From Deuterostichococcus epilithicus (lineage: Eukaryota > Chlorophyta > Trebouxiophyceae > Prasiolales > Stichococcaceae), in NCBI GenBank assembly GCA_033439295.1, contig JAVTLE010000005.1, positions 3,522,501 through 3,586,500 on the forward strand: DNA of 64,000 nt. The letters run 5' to 3'. This document shows, in pieces, positions 34,255 through 47,028 of this stretch; position 1 is the first letter of the stretch, and each line of letters opens with the position of its first letter. The translations under genes and the position numbers were made by a program. The notes beneath the pieces were generated by a model. That model was not told the origin of the DNA. It searched no databases and was given only the letters and a program-made list of their open reading frames with translations.

Positions 34255-34983
34255 GGTGCCGGTGTGCGTGAAGTGCCGAGTCGGGCCGAAAGGCAGGTGT
34301 GATGCGAGTAGCCGGCGGCTAACCTGCGAAGCAAGAGGAAAGGAAGGTCAGCGCGAGTAGCAGGAGTCCGGAAATTGGCACAGTGCCAGTGACTGAGGTG
34401 GAGCAGCTGGCTGCAGCCTCAAGGGGCTGCCCGGAGCAGAAACCCCAAAGGCATCCCCGGTGTTGCAGCGGGCCCAGGCTGTACTCAATGCTGGGCTTCC
34501 TGAGCAGGGTCGCCTCTGATTCTGAACAGGTAAACGTTGCCGGCTCATGCAGGTGCAACACTGCTATGAGGAGGCTGCGTGGCTGCGCAAAGCCGGGACC
34601 CTCGGTCAACGCGGCAGGCGCCGGGAAGGCGCCAGCGCGAGGGCTCACCTGTGCTGAGTTGAAGCGGCTGCGAATGCGACCAGGGGCGTCTGGAGACAAG
34701 AGCACGCGAGCGCTTGAGTATGAGATGGAGCGGAGAAAGATTGTGAGCCTCGACAATTGTAAGATGCGCTTTTCGTGGCAGCGGCGCAGGGGGAAATAAG
34801 GAATCAACGGGAGACTGGACGGTCAGCAGGCTTCGCCGCGACACGACCCGAGCGAGCCCCACATTTCCACCGCGCGTCATTACGTTACACCGTTCCTCCT
34901 TCACACGGTCGCTGCAATCGTCATATTCCTCTTGTTTCTTCTGCCAAATTTTGCTGCAGCCAAATTCCTGTTTGACTTGCCCG
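34255..34983. promoter_or_regulatory. Divergent spacer between two membrane-protein genes
   Basis: About 730 bp between two head-to-head starts. Both strands carry open frames of 138-162 codons (34383-34799 + and 34807-34319 -) without family motifs; an upstream exon of the small gene on the - strand cannot be excluded. Confidence 0.4.
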
Positions 34984-36886
34984 ATGGCTGCTCTGGGCAT
35001 CGGACGCGAGGCGGAGCACTTTCACTCGGCACAGCGCGTGGCGCTGACGAAGCATGTGTCCAAGATGGTTGATGGCGGCCTGCTGCCGCAGTCGGCCCTG
35101 GCAGCCATACAGGGCGCCAACCCCAATGCGATTGTGCACCATGCCAGCGGCATTCCGACCACTGTGCGCAGCCGGCCGCAGGGCGAGTTCGTGTACAACC
35201 ACGTGAAGACTCTCTTCCCAAGTGAGTCCTATCTGTATCACGCATTGGTGCGCAAACCAGCAGCTGGTGTGACGGCGACAGGCACCCTGCGCCCTCCTGC
35301 CGCCAACCACCTGCGGCTCGCATGCGTGCAACCGCATCCGTCATTTTCATCGTCGTTGCGATGCACCATGCGAATCCCAGCGATATTTCTCCGGGCTCGT
35401 GGTGTGCATCAGAGTTTGCTGGTCAACCATGCTGCATCAGCTCGTGAGCGTGTAGTAACGCCTCCTGCGCATATCCCTTTTGGTGCCAGAAAGCTTAGCT
35501 GGTTCGTCAAGCAAGTCAACCCTCCTGACCGCAGTGCCGAAGCCCTCCATGGCGTCAAAGCTCACGCTGGGCACCGGGCAAGTCAGCATGGGCCGTGCCA
35601 GGTGGGTCTTGCATACCTCGAGCATTTCATGTCGCTCTTCAAGGGATGAAGCCCGCTGCACCCTGCCCAAAAGACCTTGCACAGTGGGCACAGTGGTACA
35701 TGTGAATTGTGTTAGCAATGGGACGAATCAGAGGAGGCGGCGACCAAGGTGCAAGCCGCCAAGTGTCCCAGCACAACGCTGACGCGCGCGTCCAACCGCC
35801 GCCGCTTCCCGCAGCTGATGGCACTCGTCTGCCCAGTCACAACGGCAGCCCCCCCCCTTTTTCTTGAGCTTTGTAGTTCACTGTCTACGACACCTTGTTT
35901 GCAGGTGGACGGCGGACGGTGCCTCCATCTTCAGCGTCGCCGACGGCAAGCAGCTGGCGCAGACGCCGTACCAGGTGCCAACAGCGTACGAGCGGTTGCG
36001 CGCGGAGCGCATCGCGCGGGCCGAGCTGGAGACGCCGCTCGTGCGTGGCATGCGCCTGCTGCCCGTCTTCAGCCCCGGCAGGTGCGGCGGCGCATCCGGA
36101 GTTGCAGGGTTTCAGCGTGTGCAGCTGTGTGCAGCTTCCACTGCTGTCACACGCTGCCAGCAGGTTTTGCTGGAGGTCGATGGGCCCCCGGTGCAAGGGG
36201 TTGTTGCACGGTTCCATCCTAAACGTGTACAATTCGCACATGGTGGCATGACAGCCAAGGGGTTGCTGGGTCCACTCGCCTGCCCCACATCTTCCTCGTA
36301 TCTACCCAGCATGTTTCTCGCACCTGCCTTACATCTTCCCCGCATTGCCTAAACCTTGAACCCTCGCATCGCAGGGCCTTCTTCTGGGGCACCATCATGG
36401 CGGTGTGGGGTACGGCGGCGGCGGTGGTGACGCTGCAGCGCTCGCTCGGCATCCAGCGGCCGCAGGACACCAATGAGGTGGGCGTGCTTCAGGGTGGGTG
36501 ATGCAGGGTTTAGGGGGTAGCCTGCAGGGTCAGCCGGTCAGCCCCGCTGGCATATGGGTGATGACCAGCGACGCTACATACAGCACCCTTGTGGCTCTGT
36601 CCTCCGGCCCTCACCTTGCCTGCTCAGCGTGTTGGTCACTCGTGTTTATCAATAACACTTTAACCTCTTCAGCGAGGTGTTGCAGGTGGACATTGACACC
36701 GCTCGTTGGTCTGTCCCACAGGTGATGGCGGCGCTGTTTGCGCCGGCCACAGAGTCGCTGCGAGCCGCCGGTCAGCGGGTGCGCGCCGCAATGGCCGCCA
36801 GCGCGCTGGCGCTCCCCAGCAATGCGCCCGACGCCGAGCCGTCTGAGACGGTCAGGCGCATGCGCGCCATGTTCGCGTCGCACTGA
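34984..36886 (+). CDS. Single-helix membrane protein of unknown function
   Basis: Exon 1 (34984-35221) starts MAALGIGREAEHFHSAQRVA and continues LTKHVSKMVDGGLLPQSALA to FVYNHVKTLFP. Exon 2 from 35732 joins in phase (KEAATKVQAAKCPSTTLTRA). A third exon (about 35906-36080) gives WTADGASIFSVADGKQLAQT and YERLRAERIARAELETPLVR; the fourth (about 36375-36477) holds the likely membrane helix AFFWGTIMAVWGTAAAVVTL; the last (36722-36886) ends MRAMFASH and TGA. The join between exons 2 and 3 could not be closed in phase. About 250 residues. No family recognised; the conserved-looking N-terminal half and one C-terminal helix suggest a tail-anchored or organelle membrane protein. Confidence 0.75.
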
Positions 36887-37705
36887 GGGCGCCGCAGCCT
36901 ACGGGAAGCATGGCGAGGCCTCGCTGCAGGCTCATGCGGCCAGACCGCCTGCTAAATGGCAGCCATTCGTGTGTTTGACGCTATGGAAGCTTTAACACCC
37001 GGTCGGAGGTGGCAGCAATATCAGCAGCAGCAGCAGCAGCAGTGCAGGCGGCCACATGGGTCGCCTGCTGAAATTGGCGCCTCCCTGGCAGCAGGGTTTC
37101 CGGCTGTCGGGGAGGCGCCCCAGTAGTTTAGCCGTCTGTCTCGCACATGCGTGTCCTTTCATGTTTCATGTATGGTGGTTTTCTGACAGCGTAGACAACC
37201 GTAGCTTCGGGGTGCAACAACTTTTGCCAGGAGGTAGTTTGTGTTCAGGACAGTCTCATCAAATGCGCTTGCGGTACATGGCAGTAGACAATGCCAGAGC
37301 TAGGGTTCTGGGGTCCTCTCTCTAGACAGCTTCAGCAGCGACATCGAATTTTGCAACGAGATTGTTCTTGACCATTGCTTGTAAACGACTTGCACTTCTT
37401 CTGTCACTCAATTACTGAGACAGTTTAAACGCTCACGTGCATGTTGTCATTACCCCCCTGATACATGTTGCAATCAGCCATAAGACTCATAATGTCGCAC
37501 ACTTCCCACCCGAATCTACGTATCTGACGTCATATTGCTGCCGCCTCCTCTCTCCAGATGCGCACCCTAGACACTCAACTCACACACTCAGCCCTCCCTC
37601 CACTGCCCACCTGCGCCTCCGCCGCCGCCGCTGTTGACCCGCCTCCGCGGCCTCGGCATGTTGCACTGGCATTGCCAACGCCAACTTCCGCCGCCACTGC
37701 TATGC
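36887..37705. other. Convergent 3' region with TGTAA signal and short CAG run
   Basis: TGTAA at 37381, about 495 bp past the upstream stop, fits a chlorophyte polyadenylation signal for the + strand gene. A CAG run at about 37018-37042 lies in the presumed 3' UTR. No coding exon recognised. Confidence 0.5.
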
Positions 37706-39292
37706 TCAACCTTCTGCAGCCTCATGCGTCCGCGCTCGCGCCAGGAGCTCCGCCAGGTAGTGCGCCTCCAGGGCATCGGCATCCATCGAAGAGGTATCGC
37801 CCGCAGCAAACCGCTGGTACAGCTCCAACACCGTAGTTGCGTCCTCCCTGCAGACGCAGCGACCCAGGGTTCCAACTGCTGCGGTCAGAAACTCGAGCCA
37901 TTGTACAGCTCCGGCTTCCCTGCCAGTGCAGCAGTCCAGGGTCCGCGTGTCATAATCAATGCTGATGCAGCACCGCAAGCGCGTCATCTCTGCACATGTG
38001 GAGGCGGATCCAAGGAGCTGCTTCACCCAGCAGCACCCTGACAGAATGTGCCCGGCCCAAGGTTCGGTTGGGCGCATCGCCTTTTCGCAGTCTAAGGAGC
38101 CAGGGCGGCACGTGGCAGCTTGTTTGCTATTGCCGCTGCAGCAGTGCCACTGCACCGTCTGGCACGCCGTGCAGAGAGCGCTCCACGCACACAGCATCCG
38201 GCGGGTCACCTTGCACTGTGGCGGCCCGCTTGGATGGCGCGCCCCAGCAGGTTGGCTGCCAGCCACGCCAGCGACCGTGCCTGGCCGCCTACACCCTGGA
38301 AGACCGCGCACCCCACCGTGTCCACGCTCAGGTGCCTGCAGCACCGACGACCATAGGAGCCATCAGCGCGAGCGCCAGACGCACCTGTCGCAGGAGGTGG
38401 GTGAACCGCCATCGAGAGGAGGGCTCCAACAGGCTCGTGACATTGCAGGCACTCACCCAGAGACCCCTTGGAGGGCTTTGTTTTTGGAGCTGCAGCGAAC
38501 CTGGGGTGGTCGATGCCAAGAGCCGCCAGGTCCTTTGCCAGGCCGTGGCCGACGAGGCGGCGGCCTGCGACCGCGGCGCGCACACGGGCCAGCACCTGCG
38601 GCAGCGGCGCCGCCGCCGCCCACAGCGCCTCCGGCACGCCGCCGGCAAAACAGGCACTGTCGAGCGCGTCCAGCCCTGCGCGGTTGCCGGGCAGGAAAGC
38701 TGTCTCAGCGCGGACACTGCCAGCGCATAGTGCCATGGCAGCCCTGGCGGCGTCTCGTGCAAAGAGTCCGAGCCCACAGCGCGCCTGCAGCAAAGCGCGC
38801 CCATTGCACGCCAAGCACGACTGCGGCCTGGGAGGCGGGTTCTCAGCTCGCCATGGCGTGTGCTAGGCTGCCAGTAGGCCCCAAGGGTTCCTAACTGCTG
38901 CTGCACCCGACTTGATAGCTAGCGGAACAGTACTACAGCCTTCTGCACGCCGTACCTGGGTGGCAGAACTCGTGCAGGACGATGGCGCCGCCCGACGCTG
39001 CAACGCACACCTCCGCCGGCACGATGGCGACGCGTCCGCCGCGCACAGCCCGCGCCGGCGCTAGATGGACGTACTCGACGTCCAGTGATAAGATGTCGCC
39101 AGTGTCAGCCTGCAGCGCCCCGCCCACGGTGCCGCTACGGCTGCCGGCGTGGGCAGCGCCCCACAAGGTCTGCCGGAGGCTGCCGCCGGCAGGGGCTGGT
39201 CGGCACCGCTGCAGCACGACAGCGTGCTGCCAGGGTGACCGCTGCACAATTGAGCCGCATCTTAGCTGGCGCATGCTGCTGCTGGCGCTCAC
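37706..39292 (-). CDS. DEDDh 3'-5' exonuclease (REX4/ISG20-like)
   Basis: RNase T/DNA pol III epsilon-type exonuclease. Four exons in phase: 39292-38956, 38699-38501, 38335-38210, 37847-37706, giving about 267 residues. All five DEDDh positions can be placed: Asp and Glu in ILSLDVEYVHL (ExoI), Asp in LVGHGLAKDLAALGI (ExoII), and His and the last Asp in RHSAREDATTVLELY (ExoIII). SLAWLAANLLGRAIQ matches the SLK-LA-LG helix typical of REX4-type enzymes before the HS-ED motif. ExoI reads DVEYV where REX4 enzymes usually have DCEMV. The first 60 residues before ExoI are Arg/Ala-rich and could be an organelle transit or nuclear signal. REX4 relatives act in rRNA processing; the exact substrate here is not known. 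Confidence 0.82.
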
Positions 39293-39412
39293 AGACTGCG
39301 GCTGACAAGTGTGCAGTCAACGGCTGGCCGCCAATCCGCTGAACGAAATCAAGCACGTGCGGATTTTACAGCCCCGCGGCAGATCGAATGTTGTGGCGAT
39401 GTCCAAATGTTG

Positions 39413-39444
<32 letters not shown>

Positions 39445-40472
39445 CCGCGGCTAGCTGCTGCTGCGGACGCCCGGTGCTGACGCCCGGTGCTGCCGCCCAG
39501 CGTCAGCTGTAAAGCCTCCTTTGCGGCCCCGATGTATGAATCTGGCCACGCATTGATGTTAGAAGAAAGTGAAGTGAGCCAGTGTGTCCAGCGGACGGAT
39601 CTCAAACGCTGACAAGAAGGATCGCTGTTCGTGCATGGCTTGAAATTTGAGAGATGCACACATGCTGCCGCTTCAGAGGTACAACGCAGGCGCTAGTAGG
39701 TTACAAAGTGAAGCAGATGGAGACTGTCAAACTGCAGTCCTCATCCTTGGGTGGTCGAGTCCCTGGCAATGCATTTTCGCAGTCCCCATTTCCGGAACGT
39801 CTTGTGCACTGTACAACAGCGCCGGCAATGCGTGCAGCACAATCCCATAGCAGGACAGAATCTGTATTAGACATCTTTGTGGCAAGCTGGCTGCAACACA
39901 TGCAGGTTGCAGAGGCAGGGCAAGGGCCGTGAGGGCTGTGACTCAGAGGGGCGCGGCCTGACGCGGCCGCTCTGCTGTGCAGCGTATTGCGAGCAGGCCC
40001 ACAACTTCCCAAAGGTGATTTGAATGCAATAAGACAGGCATGGAGTACCCATGACGAGGATACATCGTCTTCCGCCCGCTGACAAGATGCACTGTGCATT
40101 TGGAGTTCCGTCAGAGACGAAATCGTCACCATCACGACGCGAGCATGTTTGAACCTTTCAATACAGTAGCTTTGGATTGAAATTGGATTTCTGGGTGGGT
40201 AGGAGGAGCCGGCTCAGCCCAAAGGCTGCTAGCTGCAGCTTGCGCATCGAGGGTCGATCAGTGCAGACCAACAGGCTCAGCTGCTACTAGGTGCTTAGCT
40301 GGACTGCTGGACGAAAGCTCGTGGATCCCAGACAGATCTTGATGGGTTTGTCATCGTCGTCTGCTTCTTCGACGCTTCTAAAGCGATGTGGCTGCTGCTC
40401 GCTGCTGCGCCCAGGAAGTCTGTGACGAGACTGTTCAACGTGCTGCCGCAGGGCTGCTGAAAGAATCTTGCA
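39293..40472. other. Divergent spacer between exonuclease and BTB-BACK genes
   Basis: Holds a TGCC tetranucleotide run at about 39412-39446 and otherwise no recognised coding exon. It probably contains the promoters of both flanking genes. Confidence 0.45.
39412..39446 (+). repeat. (TGCC)n tetranucleotide microsatellite
   Basis: About eight to nine TGCC units in a row upstream of the exonuclease gene. Confidence 0.95.
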
Positions 40473-43400
40473 ATGGCTTCGCTACGTCGGAGGCTGTCGG
40501 GGAGGCCGCTGACGCCGAAGTCAAAGGGGCAGTGGACGCCAATCCTGGCGGACGCACCGCTGCCGCCGCATGACATCATGCTGGGGGGCACCAACCCCCT
40601 TACCGGTCAGGTACACTTCGAGAAGATGAATCGATATCCTGCGTGGTTTGAGGTGTGACCTGTGCAGCCGGACCTGCACCTGCAGCAGCCATCGACTGGC
40701 GGTTCCCCATGCACAATGCTGGCACCGGATTATACCGGGCACCCTTCATGTTGTCTGTTTACGTGTCCACATGGTGAACCGATCATCTATCGGTGCAAAG
40801 CTTCTACCTAGCCTGCCACGACATGCAAATCGAGGCGGAACATTCTGCGATGATGCAATATCGTCCCCTTGCCAGCAGGCCTACAAGATCGCGCCGCCCA
40901 GCATGCACGAGCAGCACCCAGGGCACGCGGTGCTCTTCAACCTTGCGCTGTGCGCTGCGGACGAGGAGAAGTCGTCTGCCGACGCGCAGCCGGTGTTCTG
41001 CAGCGCGCTGGAGATGCAGCTGGCCAGCAGCTACGTGGCCAACGCCTTCGAGGCACACGATGCCGGCAACAAGGCAAGCAGCCTGCTGTAGTCTACGTTG
41101 CTCCTCAGTGCTTGCGCCGCTGCCGCGGGATGGACAGGGGCTGGGGAGCCAATGACGGCACTGGTACATTCCTGTGCTGATGCCCTGCACATGCTTTTGC
41201 ACGCTATCACCTGGCAGCGTCTTGCGAACAGGTCTTGCGAGATGCAGACTGGCGCGAATAAATCCGAAGTGCATGCCGTTGACGGTACCCGCTGTCAGCC
41301 ACAGGGTGCTGGCCTGAAGTGGGAGGGCAAGCGCGCGGTGCTTCGGGTGCCGGGCATCCGCGGCGCCCACCTGCATGCAGCACTCGACGCCTTCAACTCC
41401 GGCCGCATGTGCGCGGTCATTTTCACGCATGTGTGTCACCAGGCAGCAACCCACCTCAGGAACTCATCTTGCATCATCTCGCATCGAACAGACACTCTCC
41501 AGCCTTGAGCAGAGGTCCTTGCATGGCTGTCGCTCGAATGTCGAACATGTCGCGACGCGCTTGGACATGGACGGCTATGCCGCAGCTGACTAAACAGCGC
41601 ATATTGCCAAAAATGCTCACGTTCGCAGAAACCACACCTCCAGCCTTGTCTCCTCCCAGGTCACTCAATGCGGGCAACATCGAGCCGCTGCTGTGGACGG
41701 CCAATGTGTTGGGCATGGAGCGCCTCACCGAGGGCTGCGTGCAGTACCTGCTGACCCGCGACGTCATCATGGCAGAGCCCGCCAAGGTGATGTTTATTTT
41801 TTGGCGACGCGGTGATATCGCAATAATGCTGCATCATTGACCCTCTACGTGTGTACACACCAGGTTGTAGACGGACGACGATTGCTAGGTGCTGTGCCAG
41901 GCTGCAGCGACAACCTGACCTGCGCCCGTGAGATTCTTCTGCACTACTGTCATGTGCTGTCAAGCACCACAAGCGCTCGTGGGCACACCTTTGAGTTTTC
42001 AGACTGCTGTCGGCTCATGTTCAATTGGTCATTGGCCAGGCACGATGCCTGTACACTGATGCACGAGCAGCCGCAAGCGACTCCGGCACTTGGGCGTGCA
42101 TGCTGTGCTGAAGGCCGTACCACCTCGCCTGACTACACTGGCAGTACTCCACAATGCGCATTGCGTTCTTGCAGCACCGCTCCCGCACCCAGCCACCCCC
42201 CTCAGCGCCCACCGTCCTGCAGCCTGCGATCATGTCGCCCTTCTCACCACACAGGTGTGCCAGCTGGCCAAGGCGGCGGGGCGTGCCGAGTTGCTGCCGC
42301 AGATCCTGGAGTCCGTGCGGGGGGGCTTTGCCCAGCTGCAGCCGGCCGTCGTGGCGGAGCTGCTGGCGTGGCTGCCGCAGGACCTGGCGGAAGCGCTGCT
42401 GCATGCCGACGTGCGCTGCTGGCCCAGACACTATGGATCGATGATCAGGACTGTGACCTGCTCTGCCTGCAGCTTACGTTTGCACACTGTGCGCTTCACT
42501 GAGCGCTGGATCGATCCTGAAAAACCAGGACTCAGAGCATTGACTTCATGCACAATTTGCCATGCCGCAAGCGCATGCCGATCAGCGTCATGTGGTTGTT
42601 CGTGCAATTGAGAGCAGCTGCCTGCGCACGCGCCCAGAACCTGGAGGTCATCAGCGAGCTCCAGATCGCTGAGGCGCTGCTGCTGCTGCCGGGCGCCGCC
42701 GCCGGCACCGGTCCAACGCCGCCCGCGACCCCCTCCGGCCCTCCGCCACATGCGTCGGGCGACCTCGAGGCGTCAGGCCGGGCGGGCCGGCCGTCAGAGG
42801 GCTGCTGCTTCGGGCTGCCGCTGTGGCGGGCGCTGCGGGTGCAGGCGCTGCACCAGGTGGAGCTGTTCGCACTGCAGAGCCGCGCCGCCGGGCTGGCCGA
42901 CTATTCCACCCGCATGTGAGACTCGCTTCTGTCGTGTCTCAGCTTACTCGCCGGTCTGATTGTTCAGCGGCAAAGTGATGTGCTCCTCTTGCACTGCGGC
43001 TGAGCCTGTCTGGCACACGTCGCTGTGGTCAGACCGAGGAGGAGGCAGGGCAGCTTGATTTCCTGCATCATTCATGAAAAGACAGCTTGCTAGACGAACA
43101 AAACCAGCATCCATGCAACAGCTGTCATCTGGATCCTGCCATGGGAAGCTGGAGAGCACAGCCTTATGAGTAGGTACATGACAACTTTGTCATGTGTGAT
43201 TTTGCAGTTGACGAAGCAGCGTATCTATATGTGCTGCAGGTATGTCCTGGCGGAGCTCAACGCGGCGTGGGCGGCGGAGGTGAAGCGCGCAGCCGGGCCG
43301 CGCAGCGTGCGCAGCTCGCAGACCAAGCGTGAGCAGGTGAATCCGCCAGCTCTGCGCTGCATAATCGCGAATGGTAACAGTCTTGGTTGCTTGTGTCCTG

Positions 43401-46400
43401 CCGCCCAGATAGAGATGTCAACTGCCGACTGAGGGGCGCCGGGCCTGCACCCACAGACTAACCCTGGATGCAGCAGCCATACGCGGCCTGCATGTGGGGT
43501 ATATGTCGGTTTGACGGAACCTGGACCCGCCCAAACGGCGGCGCAACAAGACCGGTGTGAGAAGTCCTGCGTACGAACGCACTGCATGCATGCCCCCCGC
43601 AGGAGGGCGGCGTCATGCGGTCGCCTTCTGGCGCCGCGTCCTACCAGGCCTCGCCGCCGGCGAGCCCGCTGTCGGAGGCGGCGGCGGGGGGCTCCCTGCC
43701 GGGCAGCGCCCCGGGCAGCGCCCGCGCCGCCGGTGCAACCACCAGGCGCCCAGCGTGCGCCGACACGCTGTTCTTTGAGGTGCGTCTGTAACTCTGTATG
43801 TCTGTAAGTTCTGCCCTAAGTTTGGAAATTATCAGGCACGTCTGTGAGCTAATCCCTGAAAATGCATTTCATTCTAGGTGCCGCTGGCGGAGGCGCAGGC
43901 GCTCGCGAGCGGCGCGCGGCTGCCTGGCGGCGACGCGGCCAGCTGGACCAGCTCCCCCCAGGTCCGCAGTGCTTGCTGGCTTGCGGCCTTTCATGGCGCC
44001 GGTGCTCTGCGAGCAGGCTGCGTGTTGCTCATGGCCCTTCTGAGCCAGAGAAAGACGCTCTGCTCGCAGCCTGTTCCCATGACGCCCCTTGGCTGCGTGC
44101 CAGCAGCGCCGGTCTGCCATTGTGCTGCAGGTGCAGTGCGCCCTGCTGACATGGCTGAGTCAGCGTCATGTTGGCACCGGGCGAGCTATGCACATGGTGG
44201 TTGCAACCCAGTCAGCCCATGCGCCATGGCATGCCAGCTGTCCCCCGACTGCTCCCAGACACAGCCAACAGACACCCTGCCTCTGCCCAGGTGCTGCACG
44301 GGCTGGCGCTGCGGCTGGCCATTGTGCGCACTCCCGCCGCTGAGGCGGCCGAGTACGTGCGCGCAGCGGCGGACCTCGTCTCCCGCTCCAGCTCGTCCGG
44401 CGGCTCGATGCCCGCTGGCAGCGCGCCACTGGAGCCGCTGTTCTGCTCCCCCAACGCACCGGGGAAGGTGTGCGCACATGCTCTGTTCTTATATGGTGTG
44501 GAAGGGCAGCGCACCGGCAGAAATGGGGGTGGGGGTGGGGGGAGTGGTTGGTGGATCCTGAGAGCTGCAGGCCGACTTTCACGCCGGACTAGCATTGTTT
44601 GGCTCCAGCGTTCCCGGCTGCGTCAATGATTCACAGCACATCTCTGAATCAGTTTCGCTGGTTGTTGACGATGGAGCCATCCCAGGCGCGCAAGACTCGC
44701 AGCGTGAGGAGCGCTCTGCCCTGACGCCCGACTTCTGCCTTTGCCGCCCACTTCCAGTGCTGTCTTGTCGGACGAGTCTAGGGTTTCGTGTGCAGGCTGA
44801 TGACGGGGACATCCGCCGCAGCGGTCGCTGGGCCGGGTGCGCCACCAGCAGCTCCACCAAGACCTGCTCCCTGGTGAAGCAGCCCGCAAGCTACACGCAC
44901 TCGATGTCAACGCCGTCTTCTTGCCGCCGCTACACCGGCGGAGAGCGCTGCCGGGTCACGCGCTCACCCGCCGGCGGCGCCAACCGCCTGACGACGACGC
45001 CTGACAAGGTTGCCCCGCCGGTGAGTTGATTGATGATGTTTGCTGTTGTGGTAGCTGCTGCGTCGTGGCATTCAGCAGGCATCAGCCACCTAAAAGCAGC
45101 TCTCGAACGCATGGGGCTTTACAATTGCTACACGCCTCTCTGACTTTGATGCGAGCAGCAGTCCCACAGCACCTGCCCCAGCGCTGGATGCGCCCCCATC
45201 ATCAACGAGACTTGCGCTGCATGGCTGGGGCCCAGCTGTGCATGGTCATTCTGGCCAGGTCACCAGCAACTACCTTATAACTCCAAGGCTCTCGACTGCC
45301 CTGCATCTGCAACTCGCAGCCGGCGGCACGATCGGAGCTGTCGATGTGCGACGCCGCCCGCCGTGCGGCATCCAGCCCCGCCGCCGATGAAGGCGCCCTT
45401 GTGAGCAGAAAGGCCCGCTCGCGGACCGTTGTGTCGATCACGGCCACGAGCGGGTCCGCTGTCAAGCCGGTGAGTGTTGCAGAGTGCGCTGCTGATGCAC
45501 TGCGCGCTGCAGTCGAGAATTTTGAATCTGCAAGACCCGAGCCGCAGGAAGGGGTGCTGTGCCATTTGGCTGTCTGGTTGTCAGCCAGACTGCAGCGTCT
45601 GATTGCAGCAGCCGCTGCGTCGGTCTCTGGTCATCTCAATGTGACATTCGCACATCCCGCTATACAGCTGTGACCAAAGAAGAGACTGGATCATACCTCA
45701 GGAGCTACCCAACACCCACACCACGACACCAGCCGCTTTCCGAGGGCCACCAGGTTGTTCACATGTGCGGAACGTTCGATCCTCATTATTTGACTTCACG
45801 ATTGCAGTTGTGGCTGCTGCACAAGATTGTTTCACTTAACAAATGCACGCAGGCGTCATCGGCGCCGCTGCGGCTGGAGCTGCAGGCGCCGCGGCAGGAT
45901 GGCAAGGTGGACCTGTATGCCGAGGCCTCCTGGAGCCCCGCGCGCTGGGATGACCGGCCGCCGCGCACGCCGCCGCGACCGCAATCGCGCGGCTTCGCCA
46001 GCCCGGTGTGCGACCGCTCGACACCGTCTTGACAACGTGTTTCGTGCTTTCAGACGGGTCCCTGCGCGAGCAGTTTTCGGATGGCGAGCGAGTTGCAGTC
46101 GCAAGGTGTTCGAATGTCCATGCCCGCCGGCCACCGCCCATACTGCAAGACCTGACTCCCTGGTCACGCTCATGTAAATTGCTGTGTGCAGGCTCGCATC
46201 TCGTCCCCACCCAAGCGCTCCGTCAGCAGCCCGCTGAGCAGCCCGGCCACTGATGTCGGCAGTCCGCCGCCGGTCGCCAAGCAGCACGTGCTGGGGCTGC
46301 GCCTGCTGTCCGACGCCGGAGTGGGCGACGGCGAAGCGGACACGGCGGGCGGCGCGGGCTTAGCAGCGCCGCCTGTGGAGGCCTTCGACCTGTTCTGCCT

Positions 46401-47028
46401 GGCGCAGCGCCTGGGTGAGGCTTTCTGCCGAGAGGAGAGGGATTGCATGTGCGGCAGACCGGATGCTCGGATGGACCCAAAGCGACAGTGGGCTTTGCAG
46501 AGAGGCTGCACACTAGTGTCAGATTTCCCGAAGGTCAGAGGCAGTACTCGTCGTGGAACGCATGCCTTCATTTCCGTGGGTTGATGTTGCCAACATGCCA
46601 CAGTCAGCGGGTCATGCTGACGAGGTTCACTGCAGGCGACCTCGAGGATGAGGATATGGTGTTGCGGCTGCTAGGCGCGATCACCGTATACGAGGTGAGC
46701 TGCACATGCTTCCTTCTACATTTGCAGTGTGCTGCTGCTGCACTGAGCGCAGCATCTGCTGACTGGCCGTGCATGCCCAACAGATGTCTGGACTGCTGCT
46801 GGGGCTCGTTATTCGTCCCGACCATTATAGAAACGCGTGTTTGGTCAACATGTTGTCCTCGATGATATGACGCAGGTGCCGCAGGACCTGCAGCGACGCC
46901 TGGGGTGCGGGCCTTCGGACTTCGTAAGTCGCTTGCTGACGTGGCGCTCCGCAGCGTCCGAGGGCGCCGCCCCCACAATCTGCATCGGCGTGCGCGTCAA
47001 ATGGGCCGGCGCCGGCACATCCTCTTGA
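40473..47028 (+). CDS. BTB/POZ-BACK domain protein, 831 residues
   Basis: BTB-BACK proteins commonly serve as Cullin-3 substrate adaptors. Sixteen exons close in phase: 40473-40610, 40879-41073, 41305-41408, 41660-41786, 42255-42410, 42638-42915, 43240-43336, 43603-43779, 43878-43961, 44291-44467, 44796-45020, 45320-45469, 45853-46005, 46192-46414, 46636-46694, 46876-47028. BTB features: KRAVLRVPGIRGAHLHAALD, FNSGRM, then NIEPLLWTANVLGMERLTEG and CVQYLL (the usual N-xLLxxAxxLxMxxLxxxC pattern). BACK follows: VCQLAKAAGRAELLPQILES, LLHAD and NLEVISELQIAEALLLL. Residues from about 330 on are Ser/Pro/Arg-rich and unstructured-looking, with a compact end (LEDEDMVLRLLGAITVYE, VPQDLQRRLGCGPSDF). The intron at 41074 starts GCAAGC. 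The early BTB part is atypical, so substrate-adaptor function is inference. Start ATG is the first in frame after a stop. Confidence 0.82.
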
